Both the position numbers and the translations under genes were made by a program. Of a stretch of 64,000 bases of DNA, positions 47,971 through 59,724 are shown in pieces. This DNA is from Oncomelania hupensis (lineage: Eukaryota; Mollusca; Gastropoda; Littorinimorpha; Pomatiopsidae), in the NCBI GenBank assembly GCA_036898135.1, contig CM072516.1:63593482-63657481 (forward strand), read 5' to 3'. The notes under the pieces are model-generated. The model saw only the letters and a program-made list of their open reading frames with translations. It had not been told where the DNA came from and did no database searches. Within the stretch, counting starts at the first letter, position 1. Every line of letters begins with the position of its first letter.

Positions 47971-48336
47971 GGATGCTATATACGCGCCTTTCCCCCAAAT
48001 CAATCAGGCTCAAAGCGCGGCGATCTGTACCAACATATACGCTCGCCTGTTTCATCCACCCTCACAACATTAATACAAATCCATCGCTCAAAGGCAGGGA
48101 GATCGCAATTGGAAGACGGAAAGAAATTCGAATTTTTATTTTTGAAATTTTATATTGACTGCGTCCAGTACCATTATTGAAGGGAGGGAGGAAACCGGAG
48201 TGTCCGGAGAAAACCCTCGGTGGCCTCAATAGTCTCGTACCTAAGTCACATAAGTTCGCCCCTTGCGGGAATCGAACCCGCGACCTTCGGCATAGGAAAC
48301 CGGCGACTAATCCACTGCGCCACGAGGCCACCCCAC
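47911..48336 (-). mobile_element. SINE-3 with tRNA-like head, nested in SINE-2
   Basis: It opens with a (TAA)n tract (47911-47967, complement of an ATT-type tail) and ends in a tRNA-like head on the minus strand. The body holds GGGAGGAAACCGGAGTGTCC. Confidence 0.75.
48258..48334 (-). tRNA. tRNA-Arg-like head of SINE-3
   Basis: The minus strand reads GGCCTCGTGGCGCAGTGGAT (box A), a CCTATG loop suggesting an Arg(CCT) anticodon, and GCGGGTTCGATTCCCGC (a perfect T arm with box B). The terminal stem does not pair as a normal acceptor stem, so it is SINE-derived. Confidence 0.6.
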
Positions 48337-48547
48337 TGTAGCTCAATCCGCCTGAGGCGCTCAGTTCTTGCAGCTTAGGGCGCATCGTCTGACGCCCATG
48401 CCTCTACGGGTAGTGCTTGCTGGGAGTATTTGTGTATCCGGCATTCACCCGCCTAGATCATGAGCGTCAGACTCTTTAAAGTCAGTGTTATGGAATCCGT
48501 GCGTGCACAGTCTAAACCTCGGCTTATACTCTCGTCCGAAGGAGTAA

Positions 48548-48985
48548 AGGCACGGTGGTCTAATGGTAGTGCTTTGGCTTGGGGATCTGAAGGTTTCCGG
48601 GTTCGAGCCCTGGCCGGGCCATTGTGTTGTGTCCCTGGGAAAGACACTTTACTCCCGTTTCCTACTCCTTCGGATGAGAGTATAAACCGAGGTCTAGTCT
48701 GTGTATCGCATACATTCCATAATAACGGACTTTAAAGATCATGACGCTCATTCCTAGACGGGTGAGTGCCGGTAACAAGAACACACCCAGCATGCACTTG
48801 GTCCTTCTCCCCCCTCCCTGGCTGCCCAGGATTGTGCTCAGTTGTCCGAGCGTCAGACCATGCGCCCAAAGGCTGCGGGTGGGCGTCTCGGGCGGTTTGA
48901 GTTAGATCCTGTATCAGCCAGCGCTTTGAGCAGTTCTTGAGTTGGTAAAGCGCTATATAAAAAAAGTCATTAAATTAAATTAAAT
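48548..48985 (+). mobile_element. SINE-2, complete copy with tRNA-like head
   Basis: The head is CACGGTGGTCTAATGGTAGT (box A) and TTCCGGGTTCGAGCCC (box B). The body runs through CTCCTTCGGATGAGAGTATA and GGACTTTAAAGATCATGACG to the end AAAGCGCTATATAAA and an AAATT tail. This is the reference copy for fragments at 15030, 24325, 29105, 30181, 39738, 47845, 57918 and 59725. Confidence 0.85.
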
Positions 48986-49711
48986 TAAAGGCGCATTCCC
49001 GAGCCAGTTATTTGATGTGTGTCGTGTCTTGTTATGTTTAACATCATCTTATTAGGCTACGCATACAGATACATCAAGATCATCTCACGGCACTACCACA
49101 ATCTCATTTCAACATGATAGTCTTGTTCTTCGCACTCTTCTTTACGCGTGCAATTTTGCTATTCGAGTTTGGTTGTTGTTGTTCTGCCCTCTCCTCTCTT
49201 CTCCTCTGCTGTAATTCGCTGCTTTTTCTTCAATTTTTTTTTTTTTTTATGCTGTAATTCGCTGCTTCTTTTTCTATGCACACACACAGGCTGTAATTAG
49301 TGACTTCTCTGTTCACAGTCAGCTGTTCGCAGTGACATTGACCGAAAGGCAAGTTCACAGAGGGGAGAGGTCACAGCGTACGCATGGTGGGCAAGGCAAG
49401 GCCAGTAACTCTGCCAAGCACGTCGAAGAAGGAACAGAAGAGAGAGAGAGCGAACGAGAGGCGGGATATACAGAGTTTTAGCGATCCACGGGTCTGCGCT
49501 GTTGTGTCAAGCAGTAGAGCGCTCGATTTCGATACTCGGTTTGAGAGAGGACTTGGAGCGAGAGAGAGAGAGAGGGGGGGGGGAGGAATAAAACCACCGA
49601 GACCTACTTGGAAACACTTCTTTAAAGCCCTCCCGCCAGTCAGTCTCTCTGCAAACATCCAAACTTCAGCCGCTGTTAATTCACAGTTACGCAAACGGCC
49701 GAGCTGTAACG
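48986..49711 (+). promoter_or_regulatory. DHCR7: Putative DHCR7 upstream region and 5' UTR
   Basis: Sequence ahead of the first coding exon, with higher GC content from about 49330. A (GA)n/G-run lies at 49560-49585. No TATA box or sterol-response element could be named with confidence, and the transcription start is unknown. The last upstream in-frame stop (TAA at 49589-49591) precedes the chosen ATG and no other in-frame ATG intervenes. Confidence 0.4.
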
Positions 49712-49793
49712 ATGGGACGAGTGAAGTCAGGAACCGCGAAGGTCAATGGAACTGCCAGTAACGGGCATCTTGCTGAGCACGACTACAAAAATG
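49712..49793 (+). CDS. DHCR7: 7-dehydrocholesterol reductase, coding exon 1
   Basis: The exon begins at ATG 49712 (context AACGATGGG) and encodes MGRVKSGTAKVNGTASNGHL followed by AEHDYKN, ending one base into the next codon before the donor GTACGT at 49794. It is 82 bases long (phase 1). The start is chosen because it is the first in-frame ATG after the TAA at 49589. The last base G joins GG of exon 2 to make glycine 28. The encoded tail is polar and low in hydrophobicity, like the cytosolic N-terminal tail of DHCR7 proteins, which is not conserved. Exon 1 alone is not diagnostic; the assignment depends on exons 2 and 3 and on the phase match. Confidence 0.75.
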
Positions 49794-49981
49794 GTACGTT
49801 TGTTTCGTTTTAATATTATTGGATCTCTAATATCGCAGTGTTTTTTTATTATCGATTTCGTGATGAAAATGAAATAATTGTAATTGTGCGTTAAACAGTA
49901 ATTTGTTTTGGTGTTTATAAACATTTGACACTTTCATTAATATGTCACATACGTGGCATAGCTGACTCTTCTTCTTCTTCT

Positions 49982-49982
49982 T

Positions 49983-50055
<73 letters not shown>

Positions 50056-50061
50056 CACTAC

Positions 50062-50093
<32 letters not shown>

Positions 50094-50094
50094 C
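49982..50094. repeat. (ACT)n-(TTC)n microsatellite in DHCR7 intron 1
   Basis: An ACT array to about 50060 followed by a TTC array. Confidence 0.95.
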
Positions 50095-50444
50095 CAAATA
50101 CACTCGGGCTGAACTCGTTGATTTAATGACTATCGCAAAATAGTTGCAAATTTTATTGTTACGAGCATTCTATCAACTCCGCCACACTGGTATTTTGAAC
50201 AGCCTAAGAAGAATGTTTTGGCATTAGAAGCAGTGAGAGAGTCTGAATAGTGGACGAAGAACAATGAGGAAAAAACATCGAACAAGAAAACAAAGTATAA
50301 TCATCCAAGTCATAGATTAGCACTTGATCTTTAACGGATGCTTTTGAATAAGGCGTAAACAGTGACGTACCCGTATCAACAAAGAAGTACCAAAAATTTT
50401 AAGTAAACAAAGTCTGATCCTGTAGAGAAAAGTTTTGTTTAAAT

Positions 50445-50445
<1 letters not shown>

Positions 50446-50506
<61 letters not shown>

Positions 50507-50595
50507 CTAGTAGCAGTAGTTTTTTTTTGTTTTGTATCAGTTTATAGTCCCCTCTCTTCCCGATAAGGATTTTCAGAGAGGAGACTAACAATAGC

Positions 50596-50643
<48 letters not shown>

Positions 50644-50645
50644 TA
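50446..50645. repeat. Two (GTA)n arrays in intron 1
   Basis: Arrays at 50446-50505 and 50592-50643, separated by 85 bases of other sequence. Confidence 0.95.
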
Positions 50646-52002
50646 TAAAGAAGATTATAGATGAAAGATTTATTAGTAAAAAAAACTTGTGACGATCTTT
50701 TGATGGTAAAGCGTTGTTGTTGTTTTTTGTTTGTTTGTTTTTTTATGAATTTTTTTCCTTACTTTATTCGTTCCAAGTTCGACGGCCAGACAGAGTGAGT
50801 GACTAAGTTATTGTTCTAGTGAGCAATCGATTGATTGGTGGCTGGAATTGCTTATCGTGTTTCAGTCTAGAAGCTTTAATTTGATCTAGCAATTTATTCA
50901 TTCATAATGAAGAGTCGTCTCAACTTTAATTTTAAATTGTTAGATTGAATTATATGTTTTCGTGTCCATGCAACAATAAATTTGTGGTCTAAAATTACAC
51001 ATGTGAGCCGACGTTAAAATAAACTATTGAAATTGATTGAAATAACTTAAAATTTATTTATTTAGGTTAAAATTTCATTATCCTGTAGGCTACGAAGTAT
51101 TTCAGTATTTCTTCATCAGGTAAATGTAACAGCGAGCAAAGCGAATAATATTTATGATTAAGCGTTATTTTAATAAACTGTTCCGCCTATTCTGCATGAG
51201 ATCGCATGTGCTACGCTATACGCTAATCCTGTTTTTAAATGGCGTGAGTCATGTTGCCTGCTAGCTATGAGTGTCACAGATATATCACTGCATGCTGGGA
51301 TTTCGCCTGGTTACGTACACATGAACGAACGAAACTATGCCCTCTAGCACTTTTACCGGTTACTATGAACTTCTCTTTCATACGTTATAATAATGTGGTA
51401 GTTGGCTTACCCACACACTTTCTGGTTGTTTCAGTCTTTTATTGTCTTCTGAGACTCATTTCTACTACAAAACTGTCTAGGCAAAACTGCGTAGCTGAAC
51501 CTCAATGATGAAGCCTACTTACTCCCCATTCAGTAGACTACGCTGTACGGACCCTTGAAAGATTCAGGCGTGTTCATAATAAAGTCCTTGATTTAATGTA
51601 GCCACTGAAGCCTAAGGCATAATTGGCAGAGTTTCAGCGACTGTTGTTTACAGTTTGAAATAGTTAGTTATGCAGAACGCAGCAGTTTCAGCGACTGCTG
51701 AATTAAAAATCTTAAAAGAGTTCATGCGTCAGCTGGTCCTTGAGTTTCATTTTCAGTCACAGTGGAGTTTTAAATCTTCACTCCGGTGGACTCTCATCAT
51801 AATTTCAGCGAATTTTGAGCTTGAAATTTTGAAAGTATTGCAGCAGCAGCAGTACTCGGCAAGCCTTTTGATACTGAGTGTTGCTTTGATGAATTAGGTT
51901 AAAAGGCGCATCTTGCTAGCTGTCACTTCCTTAATTAAACTGGAGTACACTGCAGGACATGCTGGAGCGTCGGCGTATATATGTCACACGTTACAGTGTC
52001 GA
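50646..52002. other. DHCR7 intron 1, no recognisable element
   Basis: AT-rich intronic sequence without coding or repeat features I can support; it ends with the left copy of the LINE target-site duplication at 51993-52002. Confidence 0.5.
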
Positions 52003-52971
52003 CTGTTCTCTATTTCATGGCATTGATCTTCTATCCAGTTCTCCTTTGCTGTGTGCATGCCTTTTCGGATTTCATTGTTGATTTTTCGGTAGGCATCAGC
52101 TCCCCACAGTCAGCATAGGAGGAAGAGCAATCTCCAACCTTCGTTTTGCGGGTGACATTGATGGATTGGCTGGAGAGGAACAAGAACTTGAACAGCTGGT
52201 ACAGAGGTTTGACACCACCTCCAGAGCCTATGGAATGGAAATAAGTGCAGAGAAGACCAAAATGATGACCAACAACACCAATGGCATCAACACGGACATC
52301 AAAGTCCAAGGCCAATCCCTCAACACAGTGCATAGCTTCAAATATTTAGGAGCCATTGTATCAGACAATGGGTCCCGACAGGAAGTCCTCTCCAGGATCG
52401 CACAAACGACTGCTGCCCTGGCGAGGTTGAAGCCAATTTGGATTGGCAGGACCATCAGTCTATATTCTAAGGTAAGGTAAGGCTGCTGCGCTCCCTTTTC
52501 ATCTCCATCTTCCTATATGCTTGCGAAACATGGACCCTCACAGCAGATCTCCAACGAAGAATACAAAGCATGGAGATGAGGTGCTACAGTCTAACAGAAG
52601 AGTTCTGGACATTCCCTATACCCAGCATATCACTAACGACGAAGTCCGACAGACCATCACACAAGCCATTGGACAACACGATGACCTGCTCACAGTGGTG
52701 AAAAAACGGAAACTCCGATGGTATGGCCACGTCACCAGATCATCAGGTCTTGCAAAGACCATCCTGCAGGGCACAGTGCAAGGAGGTAGAAGAAGAGGGA
52801 GACCGAAAAAGAGGTGGGAGGACAACATTCGAGAATGGACTGATTTGACAATGAGCGAAACAATCAGGCTTGCTGAGGACAGGGAAAGATGGAGTACGCT
52901 GCTTAAACGATCATCTGTGGTGCCCCAACGACCTCCGAGTTATGGGATAGGATAGGATAGGATAGGACAGG
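52003..52971 (+). mobile_element. RTE-type LINE, 5'-inverted (twin-primed), with 10-bp duplication
   Basis: The segment 52003-52103 is antisense to the linker region (complement of the part reading DAYRKINNEIRKGMHTAKEN). From 52104 the + strand runs from TVSIGG and the RT palm (DIDGLAGEEQELEQL) through FKYLGAIVSDNGSRQEVLSR, RKLRWYGHVTRSSGLAKTIL and RRRGRPKKRWEDNIREWTDL to a GGATA tail. The direct repeat ACAGTGTCGA flanks the whole unit at 51993-52002 and 52972-52981. This is the classic outcome of twin priming. The frames are nearly open but carry a few shifts (for example near 52490 and 52590). Confidence 0.92.
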
Positions 52972-53264
52972 ACAGTGTCGAGAAGAAGTTTTAATGAAAC
53001 ATAAACCAACCCCGTTTGCCGCTGACTCGGGCAAAGATGGAGTGCAACTAGCGTGTAGAGGCAATGAGCTTAGCTTGTCCGAGACCAAAGCTGACCCGAG
53101 TCTGAGTGTCAAAGACTGTTGGAGTCATACATACAATCACAGACTATATAGTCGGTGATACAGTCTGTGTACAACCTATGTTTGAACTTTGGACCAGTAC
53201 TTTTTGGGTCAGAGACACAGGAATTGCAAACAGAAATAAAAATTATGTCTGCAAATCATTACAG

Positions 53265-53650
53265 GGGGATCGGATATTTCATTAATTTCATTCAAATATA
53301 CGAGGAAATGAAATTGTTGATCACATAGCAAAACGGGCTGCATCTTCAGACGAATCAATTAAATTATTTTTGTTCGATTTGACAACAAATGGAATTAATA
53401 ATCAAATTAAACGATGTTCTTGGAACCAGTAGAATGAGAAATACAAACAAGAGGTAGTTAAAAAAACATTTAGATAATTCGCCAGTATTAAAAAAAGATC
53501 TATTTCAAAATCTTTTCATATTAACAGTTTATTTCACAGACTAAGGCTAAATGCTTGGCTTGGTCGTTTAATAAATCCTCCAGCACTTTGTAATTGAGGT
53601 AACATTATGAATGTAAATCACTTCATTTTTGAATGTTAACAAAATTGTAA
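53265..53650 (+). mobile_element. I/Nimb-like LINE, RNase H and zinc-knuckle remnant
   Basis: The + strand, with stops, reads FHSNIRGNEIVDHIAKRAAS (RNase H end), then INSLFHRLRLNAWLGRLINP and a C-x2-...-H-x4-C cluster (NVNHFIFEC). It resembles the C-terminus of I-group LINEs and the element at 44570. Confidence 0.65.
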
Positions 53651-55859
53651 CCATTTTCAGCCTTTACTCATTCGATTAAAAACAATTAAAGCTACATACG
53701 CCTATGTCAAGTATTTTATTTCCAGAAGAACACTTTGATTGGTCATTAAGCTTAATTCTCATAGATTTAATTAGAATTTTTTTCTAATTTTGTATATTTT
53801 ATTTTAGGTAGTATTAATTTCATTAAATATTTATTATTTTGTTATTTAGTTCTTAGATGGGATTTTCTTATTTATTAATTTGCTTCAATGTTTTATATTT
53901 TTTATCTTATTATTTTTCTTTTTTTTTCTTTTAATTTTTTTATGGGGATGGGAGGGGAAAGAGGAGTAGTGGAAGGGGAGGGAAGAGAGAGGGTAGGTGG
54001 TGAGGGACCAGGAGGTTGGGTGGTAATACTACGGTCACAGTCCCAATTTCAACTTTCTGTAAGAAGTAAATTGACATTTATAAGTACTTCGTTCTTCACA
54101 AGTTAAGTTGAAAGGTCTCATTTAATTTTTGATTTATTTTGTGTGCTTTGTTTTATTTTGTTTGTTTTTGAATGTGAACGAATTGTTACAAGGTAATGTA
54201 TGTTGTTAAACGTGTGTTTTGTTACAAGTGTTTATGGCGTTTACATAGTGTGATGATTTAGATGGTTATTTAATGAATTAATTGATGCACTGACTGTACA
54301 TATTTTTTAAATTTAGAGCTTCAGTACATATTGAAATAAATTATAGCCACTGTTCCTTATAATCTACTTCCAAGTGCGTTTACACTGACAATTATTTGTT
54401 CCCCTAACCCAGATAACAAGGCTGACGAATACTGTAAATGTCTGTCAGGGAAATTAAGAAATATGGAGATATATATAAATACGGCGGGTGGTCTATGATG
54501 TAGATGATAACCTACGGAGCGTAGGTGAATCAGCAGCTAGGACTGTTAGGTTATCGACGCTTATTCTTAACACCCACATCCTTTGATTATTACGGTCAGA
54601 CGATAGTCATTCCCACCCAATTTAGGAAACTATTCCCAACCTGACGTAAAACTTCGTACCTTGACGGTGAAGGTTGGAAGCGGCTTGTATCCTACAGAGT
54701 GCTTAGAAAGAGCGTTCGGGTGGGTGGGTTTGATCCTCGCCAGGGACAAAATATGTAGATCTAAGCTTAATTTTGGGCCTGATGAAGGAATTGTCCAACC
54801 AATGAGCGTGTATGTTGGTTACAGTTCGCCATGCTGTGAGTTTGCAGTTGTCATTTAAGAATCATAATTTTTTTTTACCTGTACTTGTTAACGAGAAAAT
54901 CAGTTTTTGAGTATTCTCACACTCTCATCTTTAGGTTAAACTCAGACCAGTAGCATGCAGTTCAGCTGTCCCCATTGTATATAGGTCGGACAGAAGAATC
55001 CAATTATTTACAGCACACTAAATGTTTCTAATGTTTGGCAATAAGATTAGATTTTGCTCCTTTGTTGTTACTTTCTATTTAACAAGGACGGTAAAAAAAA
55101 ATGTTCTGGGATCTTTTTTTTAAATTACATAAGTAAAAATATACATGAATAATTATGTAAACTTAAAATTTAATGCTAATGGGACGAGAGGGGACGAAAC
55201 AATGCAAAGTTTAATTTAAATCAGAAAGCTCGTCTTCATCAGGCCCAAAATTAGGCAGATTTATGCAAAACGATGCTTCCCCAGCATAATGGTCCTGATG
55301 TGATATGACTGACTTGATACTGGGATAGCTAAGCAGGGCGCAATGACTAAGGCTAGTGTGGACAAAGAAGTTTTAAAAATATTTTTTTGTTTTAATGTTA
55401 TTTTTACAAAGCGGGTAATCATGTTGCACTGTCGCATCGAGATAAAAGGACAGATTAACCTTTTCATGACCCATCTCATTTGTTTTAAAACAATGTCGAA
55501 TCTACTTCGTCACGTTGTGGTATTTACAAAAGATTATTTTCCGATTACGTTTGTGTAGTTTGGTTAGCGACCTTGGAAGTATCACCTGATATTTATAGGC
55601 CACAAGCTGCAGTGTCCAGAAGAAGATTAAAAGAAAAGAAAAAAGACCCGTTCGCCCCTGGTTTGGGGAATGATGGAGCGCTACAAGCGCGTAGAAGCAG
55701 TAATTATATATATTTTAAATGTAGGTACGATACTCTGTAGCAAGTAAGCGTGTATGTTGTTTACAGATTGCCGCGCCTTGATGCTGACTTAGGAATAAAG
55801 CGCGTATAGCATCCTTTTTTTTTTTAAATCTAAATTTTTGCAAATCTGTGCGAGATGAG
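53651..55859. other. DHCR7 intron 1, no recognisable element
   Basis: AT-rich; a purine-rich (G/A) block lies at 53940-54020. Short frames without domains. GGGCCTGATGAAG-type sequence at 54775 and its complement at 55236 form a widely spaced inverted match. Confidence 0.4.
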
Positions 55860-56896
55860 TCATAAATGACATTTTAAATTATATGTCCGTCTGCCTGTCC
55901 GCCGTCCGATGTCCGCCATCCGGTGTCTGTCTGTGCAAAACTTGCAGGTGGAATAATACCTCAGAACCTATTTCAACTATCACAACCAAACTTGGTAAGA
56001 TGGTGTATATCCATGAGACCTCATACATGATAAGTGACTGAATGACTTCACTTCAAGGTCAAGGTCACTGAGCCAACAAATGTTAGTCAAAAAATGAAAA
56101 TTTTTCACAAAATTTCGTTGTTTTTTTTCTTGGTTAACAATATTGAACGTATGTTTCTTTGATATATATAGTGCTGGTTAATACCATATATATCAAAGAA
56201 GCATACGTTCAATATTGATAACCAAGAAAAAAGAAAGAAATTTTGTGAACAATTTTCATCTATATATATATTTGTGAGACACACATAGTATTCAAATTGA
56301 GTCAACTTCATTACAAGGTCAATGTCATTGGAGCTGTCCAAAGTCGGTTTGAAGTGACCTTGAACCTAATCTATGAGAAATATAAAGTCCAAACTTGTTG
56401 TATTTAGAGACTATAGATGTATTTTTCATATATGTTTCATTTTTGCATTGATCTTGAAAGTCAATATCATTTTAGGCTTTGCAAAAACGTTTTTTTTTCT
56501 AATTTAAAAAAGATAGTTGTACAGTGGAATGGCTGTTTATTTAACCATGTATGCAACAACATTGTGTTAATTGATCAGGCATGTATGTGAGGTCACGTGA
56601 GGGTCAAGGTCATCCCAAAGTCAAGGTCACTGAAGGTCAATGTTATCCCAAGGTCACCATTTTTTTTGTTGGCATAATACAAATTTTGCTGTAGTTTATT
56701 TGATAGCACATTAGTGTATTTGCAGCGGTAGATCAAGGTCATCTCAAGGTCAAGAGAATTGAAAGATCAAAGCGGGTATTACTTTGCACTTTAATGCCAC
56801 TGTTTAATTTTGCTTTTTTTTCCTGGGCACTCATTTTCATGTTATATATTGCGAGTTCCATAAGGAGCATGTGATTCATTTGGGCTTTGCCCTTCT
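55860..56896. repeat. Dispersed repeat with AAGGTCA motifs
   Basis: It starts with GTCCGTCTGCCTGTCCGCC-type sequence and contains many direct copies of AAGGTCA or AAGGTCAAGGTCA (for example 56056, 56318, 56603, 56623, 56741). It ends with GGGCTTTGCCCTTCTAGTT at about 56878-56897. The same end motif recurs near 63348. Likely an old transposable element; class unknown. Confidence 0.6.
56093..56262. repeat. Long hairpin (arms about 75 bp)
   Basis: AACAATATTGAACGTATGTT near 56138 is mirrored near 56199-56218. The complementarity extends outward through CTTGG/CCAAG and TTCACAAAATTTC/GAAATTTTGTGAA, and inward to TTTGATATATA. The loop contains CTGGTTAATACCA. Confidence 0.8.
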
Positions 56897-57027
<131 letters not shown>

Positions 57028-57917
57028 CAACTACTGTGGTATCTGTGAGACCAAACTATTAAAGGGGTTGACCGTTCTAACCTGTCGGAAACAACTTTTG
57101 TGGGTTCAGGTATATAACCAAACTATAGTCTAAACGCGCGCTCATTTTCTTTAGACCCGCTCTCGGGCCAGAGTATACCACAACCAAGTTCATGTTTTCG
57201 GAGGTTGCCGAGTGAGATTAAAAACGAAACGGAAAAACCCGAAAATCCACTCCTACGTCACAAACCTAGAAAGTCCTGGTCTTGATAGAAATGTATCGTT
57301 TGTCTTGTGTAGCCTAATACTGCTGCCAGTGCTGGTTAATACCATATCTTGTGACTGGATAAAATTCCACAACTCCGAGATAGCACCCATTGACCCATCT
57401 TGTAATCCTTCTCTACGTCACAAACGGAAAAGCCCCGTTTTGCCGTTTTGACATACAGTAGCTTTTCGCGATTCACCACAGGCACAGGCGCTCCCATTCG
57501 GGTCTCGCTAAAGCCATTATAGAGACGGTTGTCGGTCGTCATGACCGTACAGATACTTTCACTAACAGGTGCCACAAACATGACTACGGGTACTTTGCTT
57601 CAAAAATATAGGTGAGAAGGGCTTTAAGTACTTATACACTCTCTAATCAGTAAGTCGGTCATTCTGTCACATTTAATGGGTCGTTCTATTTTCTTATCAG
57701 TTTTATAATTAAAATTGATATGTGCCGGGTCTTACTGTACTCGGCTTGGAGGGAACGGATCGTTTTGTTAGGAAATGCAATTTATTTATTTATATATTTA
57801 TCTTTTTTTTATATACATATTTATATTTATTTATCTATCCATTTATGTGTTTGACTATTTTCTGAATGATTGAACGAATGAATGACAATTTATTCATGTC
57901 TTGTATGTGCAAACATA
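57028..57917. other. DHCR7 intron 1, no recognisable element
   Basis: Mixed sequence with CTACGTCACAAAC occurring twice (57250 and 57413) but nothing nameable. Confidence 0.4.
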
Positions 57918-58016
57918 AATTCCATTACACGTGGACTTTAAAGATTCTGATGCTCATGTATTGGACGTGTGATTGCCAGATACACCAACACTCCAGCAAG
58001 CACTGTGTTATATCGC
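57918..58016 (+). mobile_element. SINE-2 internal fragment
   Basis: GTGGACTTTAAAGATTCTGA followed by TGCTCATGTATTGGACG matches the SINE-2 middle region. Confidence 0.65.
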
Positions 58017-58039
58017 CCATCCCCACCCCTATTCCTGCT

Positions 58040-58232
58040 GTTGTTTGTAGATTATAGTCACACGACACTTTCACATATAGGTGACTACTGGACCGATTTA
58101 TACTGACACCAGCGGGCCAGTTGTTGGTAAAGGGGAAAATAATATGATCACACGTTGACCAATCCGGGATTCGAACCAGCGACCTTTCGGTTACTAGCAA
58201 GACGCTCTTACCAACTGAGCTACCCGGCCTAT
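58040..58232 (-). mobile_element. SINE-1 with tRNA-Thr-like head (antisense)
   Basis: On the minus strand: GGCCGGGTAGCTCAGTTGGT (box A), AAGAGCGTCTTGCTAGTAAC (Thr AGT-type loop), GGTTCGAATCCC (box B), then the body ending GTGTCGTGTGACTATAATCT. The T arm is intact, which makes this the better preserved SINE-1 copy. Confidence 0.85.
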
Positions 58233-58898
58233 TCCTGCTCTAGGACTGCCGCGTTTTAGCTGAGAAGGCAACCGGGATTTCGCCCGCGCGGTTGACAGAC
58301 ATAATCCCAAACCAAACATTTCCCCACCTCAAGATGTGCTCACAGCGCATTTGCGGAGGACGGGGGTGGGGTGGGGTGTTGGACCTCACGTACAACACTT
58401 ATCTATTCACATATATAGTCAACAGTTTTTATTTTGTATCTTCTTTGTTTCTGTTCTTTCTTATCTATTTTTTTTCACAGAACCTTAAACAGCGTTACCT
58501 TGCGGAAATAATAATTATGTTTTAATGGTATTTGTACGTTACGATAACTTGTATTAATATCATCTTATTATTATTGGTTAAGATCAAGTTAATGTCGTCT
58601 TTTATTGAATATAGGATTAAAGCGCAGGTTCAGACAGATTCGCAGAGGATGATGATAGGTCTTTAAGACTCTTATTAAATCCCTACTGCTTTTAATGAAG
58701 CATTTGCCCTGCTTTCTTGGTGAGAGAGGCGACCCCGATACGGGCGACCAGAAAACTTGTGTTCATCTACAATCGCTGCGTGTAAAGTGGCATCGTAAAT
58801 GTTTGCAGACAAACTTTCTCTTTTTTTTTCCAGGACAGAACGGCGTATTATTATTATTATATTATTTATAACACAAACTCTTGTGAATGTTTTTGCAG

Positions 58899-59136
58899 GG
58901 CACGCAACCAATGGGGCAGCAGTAGTCTCCAACGGCGTTTCAAATGGCACCATTCATCACGATGAAGACGGGCACGAGGGCAAAGGGGGCCATATCGTAA
59001 AACGCCTGTGGGAACGGCTGTTTGTACCCGTAACCTTGATCTTGACCACGCCACAAGTCATTATGCTGATGTGGTACATCACCGCACACTGCCAGGGTAG
59101 CTTCCAGCTGCTGTGGCAAGATTTTGCTGAACACGG
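58899..59136 (+). CDS. DHCR7: 7-dehydrocholesterol reductase, coding exon 2
   Basis: The acceptor is TTTTTGCAG ending at 58898 and the donor GTAAGC begins at 59137. The 238-base exon enters in phase 1 and leaves two bases into a codon; exon 3 supplies the third, giving glycine 107. It encodes a low-complexity Gly/Asn/His stretch (residues 28-60), then KRLWERLFVPVTLILTTPQV and IMLMWYITAHCQGSFQLLWQ, the first membrane segment and following loop of DHCR7. The position, a tryptophan-containing helix about 55-85 residues from the N-terminus, fits the vertebrate protein ([20 protein letters not shown] region). Confidence 0.88.
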
Positions 59137-59724
59137 GTAAGCTTTATGAACGTTTTATTATGCAAGAACAGAAGAACGGGTAATCTTAGTTGGGGTGGTG
59201 TGTAACGCATAATGCAAAATAACTGCGTTGGCGTGTTTTTTTTCTCAAGAGCTCGGTGGTTCTCGGTGGAGAGCTCGGTGTCGTCTGTTAAAACAGCGGA
59301 AATGTCAGGCCTTGTATAAAAGTATCTATATTCAAAATAAGAGTGCACTTTTGGGTTGGTTTGTAACAGAATAGGAAAGCACTTGAACTTTTCCAGGAAG
59401 CATGTTTAGTGTTAACTTCTTCTGCTGTATTAAAAAACGAAGCAAGGTAGTTTCCAAGTGTTCTTCAATCGAAATAAGATGAATGCTGGTGTGAATGTTT
59501 TAAAGGGAGATTACACTTTGTGAGGAATCAAAATAAAACTCGTCACCGGAAGAGAGTGAGAAAGGGAGACAATAGACTGGTTGAGACTTAGAAGAGGAAG
59601 GTAGGTCACAGAAAGTTTTTTCAGGAACGCACGTTGGTAGATTTTTTTAAATCCCAACCAGAGACGAAAGTAGCTTTAAAATTTGTGTAGACACAGTCCT
59701 TGCCAAAATAAACGTTTTCATAAT

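Larger units (their letters stand above)
47845..48547 (-). mobile_element. SINE-2 copy (antisense), split by SINE-3
   Basis: The left part 47845-47910 (ATAGCGCTTTTCCAGCTCAA, then AGAGCTGCTCAAGGCACTGG) and right part 48337-48547 (CAATCCGCCTGAGGCGCTCA onward to CTCGTCCGAAGGAGTAAA) are consecutive pieces of one antisense SINE-2. The break has CTGT on both sides. Its head-proximal end meets the + strand copy at 48548. Confidence 0.8.

Noticed and set aside
58130..58232. Functional tRNA-Thr gene
   Set aside because: The tRNA-like part continues into a SINE body shared with 14700-14878 and lacks a pairing acceptor stem.
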